Source: Serratia plymuthica (GTDB taxonomy: Bacteria > Pseudomonadota > Gammaproteobacteria > Enterobacterales > Enterobacteriaceae). From it: a DNA stretch of 64,000 nt. Positions 1 to 9,347 of the stretch are shown piece by piece; within the stretch, counting starts at the first letter, position 1; each line of letters starts with the position of its first letter. The translations under genes were made by a program, and so were the position numbers. Below the pieces are notes generated by a model. The model saw only the letters and a list, made by a program, of their open reading frames with translations. It was not told the DNA's origin and ran no database searches. The stretch is taken from NCBI RefSeq assembly GCF_018336935.1, contig NZ_CP068771.1, positions 5,270,001 through 5,334,000 of the forward strand, in the 5' to 3' direction.

Positions 1-33
1 GGTTACCGTCCTGTTCATTGATTAAGGGAACCC

Positions 34-1134
34 ATGCCTCGGCTAAAATCTGCTCCCCTTGCTGTCTGCCTGCTATCTTTCGCCCTGGTGGCGTGCGGCG
101 ACGCGTCCAGCGTCGACGATCCACGTAGCCAACCGCCTCTGGTGAGGGCGGCTACCGTGAAAAGCGCCGTCGATGCCTCCCGCGCCTTTACCGGCGTCGT
201 CGTCGCCCGCGTTCAAAGCGATCTCGGTTTTCGGGTGCAAGGTAAAATACTTGAACGCCTGGTCGATACCGGCCAAAGCGTCAAACGCGGTCAGCCGCTG
301 ATGCGTCTGGATCCCGTCGATCTTGGCCTGCAGGCGCAAGCCCAACAGCAGGCGGTCGCCGCCGCACGGGCGCGCGCCAGACAGGCTACCGATGACGAAG
401 CGCGTTATCGCGGTCTGGTTGCTTCGGGGGCCATATCGGCTTCGGCTTACGATCAGATAAAGGCCACTGCCGACACCGCCAAAGCGGACCTCAGCGCTGC
501 GCAGGCACAGGCCGACGTGGCGCGCAATGCGACGGGCTATGCCGTGTTGCTGGCCGACGCAGACGGCGTGGTGGTGGACACTCTGGCCGAGCCGGGGCAG
601 GTCGTCAGTGCCGGGCAGCCGGTGGTGCGGCTGGCGCGGGCGGGGCAGCGAGAAGCCATCGTACATTTGCCTGAAACGCTGCGCCCGGCTATCGGGAGCG
701 AGGCCCAGGCGACGTTATACGGCAAGGATACGGCAGCGGTTCCCGCAAAATTGCGCCTGCTCTCCGATGCGGCCGATTCTCTGACGCGCACCTTTGAGGC
801 AAGGTATGTGCTGGAGGGGGCGTTGGCGAGCGCACCGCTGGGTGCCACCGTTACCCTCGCCATCGCTGAAGGCAAGTTAACCGGGCAGGTGCTCCAGGTG
901 CCCATCGCCGCCCTCTATGATCCGGGCAAAGGGCCGGGCGTCTGGGGCATTTCCGGCCAGCCTGCCAAAGTGTCGTGGCGGCCGGTTCAGGTGCTTGGCC
1001 TGGGCGACGATGCGGCCAGGGTGACCGGCGGCCTCAAGCCCGGTGAACGGGTGGTGGCTTTGGGCGCGCATTTGCTGCACGACGGCGAAGCAGTCCGTCT
1101 TGGTAATCAGAACGACGCCGGGGGCCGGCCATGA
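34..1134 (+). CDS. RND efflux periplasmic adaptor lipoprotein (MFP family)
   Basis: Membrane-fusion subunit that links an inner-membrane RND pump to an outer-membrane channel. The N-terminus is a lipoprotein signal with lipobox LVAC and Cys21 as the predicted acylated residue. A biotinyl-lipoyl-like half-motif (GFRVQGKILERLVDTGQ, about residues 65-82) precedes an Ala/Gln/Arg-rich alpha-hairpin (about 95-165), and the second lipoyl half and beta-barrel follow. At 366 aa it has the usual family length. An AAGGGA ribosome site lies just before the ATG. The stop overlaps the start of the pump gene by 4 bases, so the two are translationally coupled. No outer-membrane factor is present, so it probably borrows a TolC-type channel. 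Substrate unknown. Confidence 0.93.
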   Translation: MPRLKSAPLAVCLLSFALVACGDASSVDDPRSQPPLVRAATVKSAVDASRAFTGVVVARVQSDLGFRVQGKILERLVDTGQSVKRGQPLMRLDPVDLGLQAQAQQQAVAAARARARQATDDEARYRGLVASGAISASAYDQIKATADTAKADLSAAQAQADVARNATGYAVLLADADGVVVDTLAEPGQVVSAGQPVVRLARAGQREAIVHLPETLRPAIGSEAQATLYGKDTAAVPAKLRLLSDAADSLTRTFEARYVLEGALASAPLGATVTLAIAEGKLTGQVLQVPIAALYDPGKGPGVWGISGQPAKVSWRPVQVLGLGDDAARVTGGLKPGERVVALGAHLLHDGEAVRLGNQNDAGGRP

Positions 1135-4100
1135 GCGAAGGGCGGTTCAACCTTTCTGCGCTCGCCGTTCGTGAGCGCTCAATCACTTTGTTCCTTATCA
1201 TCCTGATTAGCGTGGCCGGTATTCTTTCGTTCTTCGAGTTGGGGCGTGCGGAGGATCCGCCGTTTACGGTCAAGCAGATGACGATTGTTACTGCCTGGCC
1301 GGGGGCCACCGCGCAGGAAATGCAGGATCAGGTGGCCGAGCCGCTGGAAAAACGCCTGCAGGAACTCAAGTGGTACGATCGCAGCGAGACCTACACGCGT
1401 CCCGGACTGGCTTTCACCATGCTGTCATTACAGGACGGCACGCCGCCTTCACAGGTGCCGGAGGAGTTTTATCAGGCGCGCAAGAAACTCGGCGACGAGG
1501 CCAGGAACCTGCCGGCGGGCGTGAGCGGCCCGATGGTCAACGATGAATTCTCGGACGTGACCTTTGCGCTCTTTGCATTGAAAGCCAAAGGGGAACCACA
1601 GCGCCTGCTGGTGCGCGATGCCGAATCGTTGCGCCAGCGTTTATTGCATGTCCCAGGGGTAAAGAAGGTCAATATCGTCGGGGAGCAGGCTGAGCGTATC
1701 TTCGTCTCTTTCTCGCATGACCGGCTGGCCACGCTGGGCATCTCCCCGCAGGACATTTTCTCCGCGCTCAACAACCAGAACGTGCTTACGCCGGCCGGTT
1801 CGATTGAAACCCATGGGCCGCAGGTCTTTTTGCGCCTGGATGGCGCCTTCGACAAGCTGGAAAAGATCCGCGATACGCCGATTGTGGTTCAGGGGCGGAC
1901 GTTAAAACTCTCGGACGTGGCGAAGGTCGAACGTGGCTATGAAGATCCTGCGACCTTCCTGGTTCGCAATCAGGGTGAACCGGCGCTGTTGCTGGGCATC
2001 GTGATGCGCGAGGGCTGGAACGGCCTGGATCTGGGCAAGGCGTTGGATGCGGAGACGGCCAAAATCAATGAAGGCATGCCGTTGGGCATGACATTGACGA
2101 AAGTCACCGATCAGTCGGTGAACATCGGCTCATCCGTTGACGAGTTCATGATCAAGTTCTTCGTCGCATTGCTCGTGGTGATGGTGGTCTGTTTCGTCAG
2201 CATGGGTTGGCACGTGGGCGTGGTGGTTGCGGCGGCGGTGCCCTTGACGCTGGCTATCGTCTTCGTGGTGATGGAGGCCACCGGCAAGAACTTTGACCGC
2301 ATCACCCTCGGCTCGCTGATCCTGGCTCTCGGGTTGCTGGTGGATGACGCCATCATCGCCATCGAAATGATGGTGGTGAAAATGGAGGAGGGATACGACC
2401 GCATCAAAGCCTCGGCCTATGCCTGGAGCCACACGGCGGCCCCGATGCTGGCGGGTACGCTGGTGACGGCCGTCGGCTTTATGCCCAATGGTTTCGCGCA
2501 GTCCACCGCCGGCGAGTACACCAGCAACATGTTCTGGATCGTGGGCATCGCCCTGATTGCTTCCTGGGTGGTGGCGGTGGTGTTTACGCCTTATCTGGGC
2601 GTGAAGATGCTGCCGAACATCAAAACGGTTGAGGGTGGGCACGCGGCCATCTACAACACCCGCAATTACAACCGTTTCCGTCGATTGCTGACGCGCGTCG
2701 TCGCCCGCAAATGGGCCGTGGCGGGCACGGTGATTGCCGTGTTTACTCTGGCCATTCTCGGCATGGGGCTGGTGAAAAAACAGTTCTTCCCCACCTCTGA
2801 TCGCCCGGAAGTGCTGGTAGAAGTGCAGATGCCTTATGGCACCGCCATTGAACGGACCAGCGCCGCCACGGCCAGGATCGAGGCTTGGCTGAAAAAGCAG
2901 AAAGAGGCAAAAATCGTCACGTCCTATATTGGGCAGGGTTCACCGCGTTTTTATCTGGCGATGGCGCCGGAGCTGCCCGACTCGTCATTCGCGAAGATTG
3001 TCATACTGACGGACAGCCCGGAGGCGCGTGAGGCGCTCAAGTTTCGTCTTCGCCAGGCGGTGGCCGATGGGCTGGCACCCGAAGCGCGTGTCCGGGTCAC
3101 GCAACTGGTATTTGGCCCGTACTCGCCATTCCCCGTTGCCTATCGCGTGATGGGGCCGGACCCCGACCTACTGCGCGCGATCGCCGATCAGGTGGAAGCG
3201 GTAATGCAGGCCAGCCCGATGATGAGGACCGTCAACTCCGACTGGGGTCCGCCGGTGCCGACGCTGCATTTCACGCTCGATCAGGACCGCTTGCAGGCCG
3301 TGGGGTTGACGTCAACCGCGGTCGCTCAGCAACTGCAGTTCCTGCTCTCGGGTGTGCCGATCACTTCTGTGCGTGAAGATATCCGTTCGGTGCAGGTCAT
3401 GGGCCGTGCCGCAGGGGATATCCGGCTTGACCCGGAAAAAATTGCCGGTTTTACCCTGGTGGGGGCTGCCGGTCAGCGCATTCCGCTGTCGCAAATAGGG
3501 GATGTCGATGTGCGCATGGAAGATCCCGTTCTCCGTCGGCGCGATCGTACCCCGACCATTACGGTGCGGGGCGACATAGCCGAAAACCTGCAACCGCCGG
3601 ATGTGTCCACGGCGATCACGAAAGCGTTGCAACCGGTTATCGAACAACTCCCGGCCGGGTACCGCATCGAGCAGGCGGGTTCGATTGAAGAATCGGGCAA
3701 AGCGACCGAGGCGATGGTGCCGCTGTTCCCCATCATGATTGCCATGACGCTGCTGATCATCATCCTGCAGGTACGTTCGATGTCGGCGATGGTGATGGTC
3801 TTCCTCACTGCGCCACTGGGGCTGATTGGGGTGGTGCCAACGCTGCTGCTGTTCAACCAGCCGTTTGGCATCAATGCGCTTGTGGGATTGATCGCGCTGT
3901 CGGGCATCCTGATGCGTAACACCTTGATCCTGATAGGGCAGATCCATCACAACGAGCAGGAAGGGCTGGATCCGTTCCATGCGGTGGTCGAGGCGACGAT
4001 TCAGCGAGCCCGACCGGTGTTGCTCACGGCGATGGCGGCCATTCTGGCGTTTATCCCGCTCACCCACTCGGTGTTCTGGGGCACCCTGGCTTACACCCTG

Positions 4101-4220
4101 ATTGGCGGGACCTTTGGCGGAACCATAGTGACGCTGGTGTTCCTGCCGGCGATGTATGCCATCTGGTTCAAGATACGCCCGGACAATACGCCGCCAACCG
4201 ACAAGCCGGCATTGGCGTAA
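1131..4220 (+). CDS. RND efflux pump inner-membrane subunit (AcrB/MexF-like superfamily)
   Basis: Proton-driven exporter of 1029 aa, full length for the family. It has the expected plan: TM1 near residue 20, a large periplasmic loop, TM2-6 (about 335-490), TM7, a second periplasmic loop and a TM block from about 865. The acidic proton-relay pair sits in TM4 in the stretch GLLVDDAIIAIEMM (about 400-413). The gene is coupled to the upstream adaptor by ATGA overlap. Hydrophobic or biocide substrates are typical for this type, but the sequence does not identify the cargo. A small hairpin follows the stop (GGCGAGAA pairing with TTCTCGCC, about 4233-4260) but has no T-run. Confidence 0.93.
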   Translation: MSEGRFNLSALAVRERSITLFLIILISVAGILSFFELGRAEDPPFTVKQMTIVTAWPGATAQEMQDQVAEPLEKRLQELKWYDRSETYTRPGLAFTMLSLQDGTPPSQVPEEFYQARKKLGDEARNLPAGVSGPMVNDEFSDVTFALFALKAKGEPQRLLVRDAESLRQRLLHVPGVKKVNIVGEQAERIFVSFSHDRLATLGISPQDIFSALNNQNVLTPAGSIETHGPQVFLRLDGAFDKLEKIRDTPIVVQGRTLKLSDVAKVERGYEDPATFLVRNQGEPALLLGIVMREGWNGLDLGKALDAETAKINEGMPLGMTLTKVTDQSVNIGSSVDEFMIKFFVALLVVMVVCFVSMGWHVGVVVAAAVPLTLAIVFVVMEATGKNFDRITLGSLILALGLLVDDAIIAIEMMVVKMEEGYDRIKASAYAWSHTAAPMLAGTLVTAVGFMPNGFAQSTAGEYTSNMFWIVGIALIASWVVAVVFTPYLGVKMLPNIKTVEGGHAAIYNTRNYNRFRRLLTRVVARKWAVAGTVIAVFTLAILGMGLVKKQFFPTSDRPEVLVEVQMPYGTAIERTSAATARIEAWLKKQKEAKIVTSYIGQGSPRFYLAMAPELPDSSFAKIVILTDSPEAREALKFRLRQAVADGLAPEARVRVTQLVFGPYSPFPVAYRVMGPDPDLLRAIADQVEAVMQASPMMRTVNSDWGPPVPTLHFTLDQDRLQAVGLTSTAVAQQLQFLLSGVPITSVREDIRSVQVMGRAAGDIRLDPEKIAGFTLVGAAGQRIPLSQIGDVDVRMEDPVLRRRDRTPTITVRGDIAENLQPPDVSTAITKALQPVIEQLPAGYRIEQAGSIEESGKATEAMVPLFPIMIAMTLLIIILQVRSMSAMVMVFLTAPLGLIGVVPTLLLFNQPFGINALVGLIALSGILMRNTLILIGQIHHNEQEGLDPFHAVVEATIQRARPVLLTAMAAILAFIPLTHSVFWGTLAYTLIGGTFGGTIVTLVFLPAMYAIWFKIRPDNTPPTDKPALA

Positions 4221-4371
4221 ACCGTAAGAGTGGCGAGAATGATTGGAGACCGTTCTCGCCGCTCAACGTTCTCGCGGAGCCGTCGTCTGTGGATGCCTAA
4301 AGAAGGCGCCTTGCCGGCGCCGATGGGGAAAGGCTGAGGGGCTCCACATGCCTACCTTGTTCAGGCCGCGT

Positions 4372-4773
4372 TTATTTTCCGCTATGCGCTGGGGCGTTCA
4401 GGATATCGCGCACATTAACCAACGCATTACGTACCGCAGCACCGCCGGCATAAAACAACAATTGCAGGATGGCCTCAATAATTTGTTCACGACTGGCCCC
4501 GGCATTCAGCGCCGCCTGAGTATGCGCGCGCAGTTGCGGAACGGTATGGCCCAGGGTGACGCAGGAAGCGATCACGACCAGTTCCCGGGTTATGGCGTCC
4601 AGACCAGGTCGTGAAAGGATGCCTCCCATTGCCCATTCTATTGAAATATCAGTAAAGTCGGGGCACAGATCGGCCATATCCTGGCGTAATGCTTCCCCGG
4701 CGCCATTACCATACAATGTGGTAAACAACGCTAAACCCCGTTCGCGCAGCTCTGGATTCGTCACCATTTTCAT
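4372..4773 (-). CDS. Carboxymuconolactone decarboxylase family protein
   Basis: 133-aa all-helical protein of the CMD/AhpD-like family. Visible family features are a central ELVVIASCVTLGHTVPQLRAH segment (about residues 68-88) with a single Cys, followed by ALNAGASREQIIEAILQLLFYAGG. It has the PcaC-like arrangement and no CxxC redox pair, so an AhpD-type peroxidase role is unlikely. No aromatic beta-ketoadipate genes are nearby, so a true 4-carboxymuconolactone decarboxylase role is not supported. It lies divergent from a LysR gene about 90 bases away, which probably controls it. The precise reaction is unknown. Confidence 0.8.
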   Translation of the reverse strand: MKMVTNPELRERGLALFTTLYGNGAGEALRQDMADLCPDFTDISIEWAMGGILSRPGLDAITRELVVIASCVTLGHTVPQLRAHTQAALNAGASREQIIEAILQLLFYAGGAAVRNALVNVRDILNAPAHSGK

Positions 4774-4866
4774 TCTCCTGTCTGAGTGAGGCTTTATTAA
4801 AACTCGCTAACAGGAGTTGATAAACAGCGTTATAGTTTAATCTTTAACAAGCAAAATTTGGTAATT

Positions 4867-5775
4867 GTGAACAAACTGGAAAGCATGTCGGTGTTTGTGC
4901 GCGTGGTGGAGCGTGGCAGCTTCAGTGCGGTTGCCGAAGAAATGCGGCTGAGCGGAACTATGGTCGGGCTGCACATTAAAGCGCTGGAAAAACATCTCGG
5001 CATTCGCCTGCTGAACCGAACGACGCGCAGGCAGAGCCTGACTGACTTCGGAAGCGTTTATTATCAGAGTTGTCGGCGAATTTTAGCCGATATTGAGGAT
5101 ACCGAGTCGGTCGCGTTGGCATTGCATCAGAGCCCACGAGGAAGGCTGAAGGTGGCTTGCCCCGTTTCATTTGGGGTACATGCACTGTCCCCGGTCACCG
5201 CGCGGTTTCTCGCCACCTGGCCTGAGATGACGCTGGATCTGGTGCTGAGTGACAAGACGATGGACATGGCGGAGGAGGGGATCGACGTCATGATTAACGT
5301 GGGGGAACTGGAGCATGTGAATTCGTTGGTCGCCCGCCCGCTGGCTGCATATCGATCGGTCATCTGTGCCTCTCCCGCCTATCTGGAACGCGCGGGGACA
5401 CCTGTTCACCCTGAAGAGTTGACCGAGCACCGCTGCCTGGGGTTTGCCCACCCAGTGGCGGGCAGTGAATGGTCACTGCAGCAAGGCGGTAAACTGATCA
5501 AAGTGCCGGTCAATATCGTTATGGCGGTCAATAATGGCGAGGCCCTGCGCAGCGCGGCGTTAAACGGGCTGGGAATTTTAATGCAACCGGAGGTGCTGCT
5601 GGCCGAGGACTTGCGCCAGGGTAAGCTGATACCTCTGCTGCCGGAGTATCAACCCTTGGCGAAGCCGGTGCATATTCTTACGTTTGCTGATCGCCAGCAG
5701 TTGCCGAAAATCCGTCTGTACGTCGATTTTTTGCTGCAGCATTTTAAGGAGACACTCGTTCTTCACAAGGAATAA
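4867..5775 (+). CDS. LysR-family transcriptional regulator
   Basis: Protein of 302 aa with an N-terminal winged HTH (residues 1-60: MNKLESMSVFVRVVERGSF...) and a C-terminal effector domain, closest in style to the CrgA/DmlR-type subgroup. I chose the GTG at 4867 because it gives the family's usual MNKLESM start; a TTG at 4858 is in frame upstream and an ATG at 4885 downstream. It is divergently transcribed from the carboxymuconolactone-decarboxylase-like gene, the most likely target. The signal it senses cannot be read from the sequence. Confidence 0.88.
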   Translation: MNKLESMSVFVRVVERGSFSAVAEEMRLSGTMVGLHIKALEKHLGIRLLNRTTRRQSLTDFGSVYYQSCRRILADIEDTESVALALHQSPRGRLKVACPVSFGVHALSPVTARFLATWPEMTLDLVLSDKTMDMAEEGIDVMINVGELEHVNSLVARPLAAYRSVICASPAYLERAGTPVHPEELTEHRCLGFAHPVAGSEWSLQQGGKLIKVPVNIVMAVNNGEALRSAALNGLGILMQPEVLLAEDLRQGKLIPLLPEYQPLAKPVHILTFADRQQLPKIRLYVDFLLQHFKETLVLHKE

Positions 5776-6340
5776 AACAAGGTTTTTAAATTATAATGGA
5801 TATATATCCGTGATATTTAAAATTGCAGGTAGAGTTCTTTGAATATTCAGTGACTATCTTGCAGCATCGGCGCGTGCATCCTGCACCTTGAGGTTTATTG
5901 CGTATAATTCCGGCAACATATATCCAGATAGCCAAATCGGCGTAACTCGCATATCCGTCAGCTACAGCGGCATAAAAAACTACAGTCTCACACTTTTCTA
6001 TTACCTCCTTTATACGGCTATTTCACCATGGGTCACCAGACCCAAAAGCGACTACCGTTCCCGGGCGGGGATATGAGGACAGATACAACCTTCATCTTTG
6101 ATAGCTATGGCAAGGGGGGGCACTAAAAAAGGTTCTTTCGCATTAAGCGGCCAATGAGGGTACAAGCTCGTCGAACGCATCCCGCTTTGCAAGGTTATTC
6201 AGTCAACCTCCCTGAGACTGACAACTACATAATAATCTATTGAATTTTATTAAGAAATTATGGGGCGAGCATTGTGTTAAATCAGGCCTGAGATCAGATT
6301 GTCGGATAAGCATTCAGCCTGAGACAGATCAGGTGGCGTC
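5776..6340. other. Gene-free stretch between LysR gene and tRNA-Asn
   Basis: About 560 bases without a credible reading frame. Base composition is more AT-rich than the flanking genes and short stop-bounded frames occur on both strands. It lies next to the 3' end of a tRNA gene, a common integration point, but I see no integrase fragment and no copy of the tRNA 3' end that would mark an attachment site. Confidence 0.5.
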
Positions 6341-6344
6341 AAAA

Positions 6345-6380
6345 GCAAAAAGCCCGCTCAGGTTTCCCTGAGCGGGCTTC
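6345..6380 (-). terminator. Rho-independent terminator of tRNA-Asn
   Basis: Perfect 12-bp stem (AGCCCGCTCAGG at 6351-6362 pairing with CCTGAGCGGGCT at 6367-6378) with a TTTC-type loop. Read on the minus strand it is followed by a T-rich tract, immediately downstream of the tRNA gene. Confidence 0.9.
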
Positions 6381-6387
6381 TCTAATA

Positions 6388-6463
6388 TGGCTCCTCTGAC
6401 TGGACTCGAACCAGTGACATACGGATTAACAGTCCGCCGTTCTACCGACTGAACTACAGAGGA
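6388..6463 (-). tRNA. tRNA-Asn (anticodon GTT)
   Basis: 76-nt cloverleaf on the minus strand. It begins TCCTCTG, has D-arm AGTTCAGTCGGTAGAAC, anticodon loop CTGTTAA giving anticodon GTT, T-arm GGTTCGAGTCC, and ends CAGAGGAGCCA with the CCA encoded. The acceptor stem TCCTCTG/CAGAGGA is fully paired. tRNA-Asn genes are known integration sites for enterobacterial islands, but no island is attached here. Confidence 0.97.
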
Positions 6464-6638
6464 ATCGTTTGAACGGGGCGAATAATAGCGGGGTGCCGTG
6501 GGTTTGTCAAAGCACTAAAGTGAGGAAAAAGCGCGTTTGCTGTCAGAATGAGCATGTTGCGTCGTTTTTCAGCACTCATCCCGCTCATTTGCGGGGTTGT
6601 CATCAGAAAATTCCTGCCATTGTCCTTGCACCGGCGAT

Positions 6639-6655
6639 TGCACGCTTATGGTGCG
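6639..6655 (+). promoter_or_regulatory. Candidate NtrC-binding site upstream of livJ
   Basis: The 17-mer TGCACGCTTATGGTGCG fits the NtrC dyad TGCACC-N5-GGTGCA at 10 of 12 dyad positions. It lies about 190-200 bases upstream of the start predicted for the sigma54 promoter at 6819-6834, on the upstream side expected for an enhancer. A further TGCACC half-site is at 6627-6632. Confidence 0.65.
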
Positions 6656-6818
6656 AGTGTGTGAAAGGGCATTATCGACTGGCCAGAATGCCCAAAAAAT
6701 TCCTCAGCGCGGTTAGCGCACAGGTTCCCCCGCTCAGCCTCCTGATGGCAGCGATTGTCCCCATTTTCCCACTGATATGTAGGATGAATAATCAGAAAAT
6801 ATGTATTGGCCGTCACAA

Positions 6819-6834
6819 TGGCTGGATTTTTGCT
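6819..6834 (+). promoter_or_regulatory. Candidate sigma54 promoter (-24/-12) for the liv transporter
   Basis: TGGCTGGATTTTTGCT matches the sigma54 core TGGC-N7-TTGCW. The invariant GG (6820-6821) and GC (6832-6833) are separated by exactly 10 bases. The predicted transcript start near 6845 would give a leader of about 230 bases before livJ. Confidence 0.65.
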
Positions 6835-6927
6835 TAGCTAAATGCGGGTAATGCGACTGCGCTCTCGCGCAAATTATTTTCCCCGTCTACACATAAAGTG
6901 ATTGCTCCGCGCCTTTGGGCGTTCTGC

Positions 6928-7052
6928 ATACCCGTCATACTTGAAGCCACATCTGTGTTGGCCGTGAACGCTCGCCCCAGTCACTTACTTCAGTAAGCTC
7001 CTGGGGACTCATGTTCTTGCCGCCTCGATGCAGCTCCAATTATTTAGGGTAT
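6928..7052 (+). repeat. Interspersed palindromic repeat, copy 1 (livJ leader)
   Basis: 125-bp imperfect palindrome bounded by ATACCC (6928-6933) and GGGTAT (7047-7052). The inner stem is CCCCAG...CTTA/TAAG...CTGGGG at about 6975-7005. Homologous over most of its length to the element at 8207-8312. It resembles the 100-130-bp palindromic elements dispersed in Serratia/Yersinia chromosomes. It lies in the untranslated leader of livJ, ending 25 bases before the start codon. Confidence 0.75.
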
Positions 7053-7076
7053 AAAAACAGTGCTGAGGAAAAAACA

Positions 7077-8195
7077 ATGTCATCGAAATTCATTAAAAGT
7101 CCGCTCGCTGCTCTGCTTATCGGTTGTTTAGGTTCTGCTTTTTATGCTCAGGCCGATATCGTCATCGGCGTTGCCGGGCCGTTCTCCGGGCCGAATGCGA
7201 CCTATGGCGATCAGTACTGGCGCGGTGCTTCGCAGGCGGCGGCGGATATCAACGCTGCCGGCGGGATCAAAGGGGAAAAAATCAAACTGGTGCAGGGCGA
7301 CGACGCCTGCGAACCGAAACAGGCGGTGGCGGTCGCCAACCGTCTGGTCGATCAGGACAAGGTTTCGGCGGTGGTCGGCCACTTCTGCTCATCCTCCACC
7401 ATGCCTGCCTCGGAGGTGTATGACGAGGCCGGCATCATCGCCATCACCCCCGGCTCCACCAACCCGCAAATTACCGAGCGCGGCATGGCCAACATGTTCC
7501 GCATGTGCGGCCGTGACGATCAGCAGGGGGTTATCGCCACCAACTACATGCTGAACACCCTGAAGGCCAAACGCATTGCGGTGATCCACGACAAAGACAC
7601 CTACGGCCAGGGGCTGGCGGATGCCGCCAGGGCGGAGATGAACAAGCGCGGCGTGAAAGAGGTGCTGTATGAAGGGCTGTCGCGCGGCGAAAAAGACTTT
7701 AACGCGCTGGTGACCAAGATCGCTTCGGTCAAACCGGACGTGGTTTACTTCGGCGGCTGCCATCCGGAAGCCGGGCCGCTGGTGCGCCAGATGCGCGAGC
7801 AGGGCGTGACCGCCAAGTTCTTCTCCGGTGACTGCGTGGTGACCGAAGAGCTGGTGACCGCTGCCGGCGGGCCGCAGTACACCAACGGCGTGCTGATGAC
7901 CTTCGGCAACGATCCGCGCCAAATCCCGGAAGGCAAGGCGGTCATCGCCAAGTTCCGCGCCAGCGGTTTTGAGCCGGAAGGTTACACCCTCTATTCCTAC
8001 GCTTCCATCCAGGCGATTGCCGCCGCCTTCAACGCGACCGGCGGCAAAGACAGCGCCAAGGCCAGCGAATGGCTGAAATCGCACGACGTGGATACCGTAA
8101 TGGGCAAAAAGGCCTGGGATAAGAAAGGTGACCTGAAAGTATCGGATTACGTGGTCTATCAGTGGGACGACAAAGGCAAATATCACCAACTCTGA
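7077..8195 (+). CDS. livJ: Branched-chain amino acid-type ABC transporter, periplasmic binding protein
   Basis: Type I periplasmic binding protein of 372 aa. A cleavable signal peptide (MSSKFIKSPLAALLIGCLGSAFYAQA) is followed by DIVIGVAGPFSGPNATYGDQ, the LivJ/LivK family start. An inner Cys pair (ACEPKQ and FCSSS) matches the LivJ disulphide. I chose the ATG at 7077 because GCTGAGGA precedes it and the signal peptide begins there; the longer frame from 7011 runs through the palindromic repeat. First gene of a livJHMGF set, with NtrC-like and sigma54-like sites upstream. Leu/Ile/Val binding is likely but other amino acids are possible. Confidence 0.93.
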   Translation: MSSKFIKSPLAALLIGCLGSAFYAQADIVIGVAGPFSGPNATYGDQYWRGASQAAADINAAGGIKGEKIKLVQGDDACEPKQAVAVANRLVDQDKVSAVVGHFCSSSTMPASEVYDEAGIIAITPGSTNPQITERGMANMFRMCGRDDQQGVIATNYMLNTLKAKRIAVIHDKDTYGQGLADAARAEMNKRGVKEVLYEGLSRGEKDFNALVTKIASVKPDVVYFGGCHPEAGPLVRQMREQGVTAKFFSGDCVVTEELVTAAGGPQYTNGVLMTFGNDPRQIPEGKAVIAKFRASGFEPEGYTLYSYASIQAIAAAFNATGGKDSAKASEWLKSHDVDTVMGKKAWDKKGDLKVSDYVVYQWDDKGKYHQL

Positions 8196-8206
8196 TTTTC
8201 TCCTGC

Positions 8207-8312
8207 GTCTTTCAAGCGGCAGCGTTGTTGGCTGCACACGTTCACCCCAGTCACTTAGTGGGTCTAAGTTCCTGGGGACTCACGTGTTTGCCGCCTGGCT
8301 GCAACTTGAAAT
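8207..8312 (+). repeat. Interspersed palindromic repeat, copy 2 (livJ-livH gap)
   Basis: About 106-bp palindrome with outer arms CTTTCAAG-N2-GCAGC and GCTGC-N2-CTTGAAA and core stem CCCCAG...CTGGGG (8245-8276). Clearly related to the element at 6928-7052. It starts 12 bases after the livJ stop, where a stable hairpin could protect the livJ message or lower read-through into the permease genes. Confidence 0.75.
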
Positions 8313-8422
8313 CCATTGGAGAAATACTGGTTACGGATCCGCGCATTGGGCGGATCCGTTCCGATACTTCCTTGGGCCGCGTCGGACTTCGTTTGCGGCC
8401 CCTCCAGGCGAGACTGCAAATT

Positions 8423-9337
<915 letters not shown>

Positions 9338-9347
9338 GGGGGAAACT

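Noticed and set aside
6469..6837. 122-codon open frame upstream of livJ
   Set aside because: No family features, and it overlaps the NtrC-like and sigma54-like sites; composition is not protein-like.
6388..7000. tRNA-Asn as the edge of an integrated island
   Set aside because: No integrase gene or fragment and no second copy of the tRNA 3' end are visible in the window; the liv operon beside it looks like ordinary chromosome.
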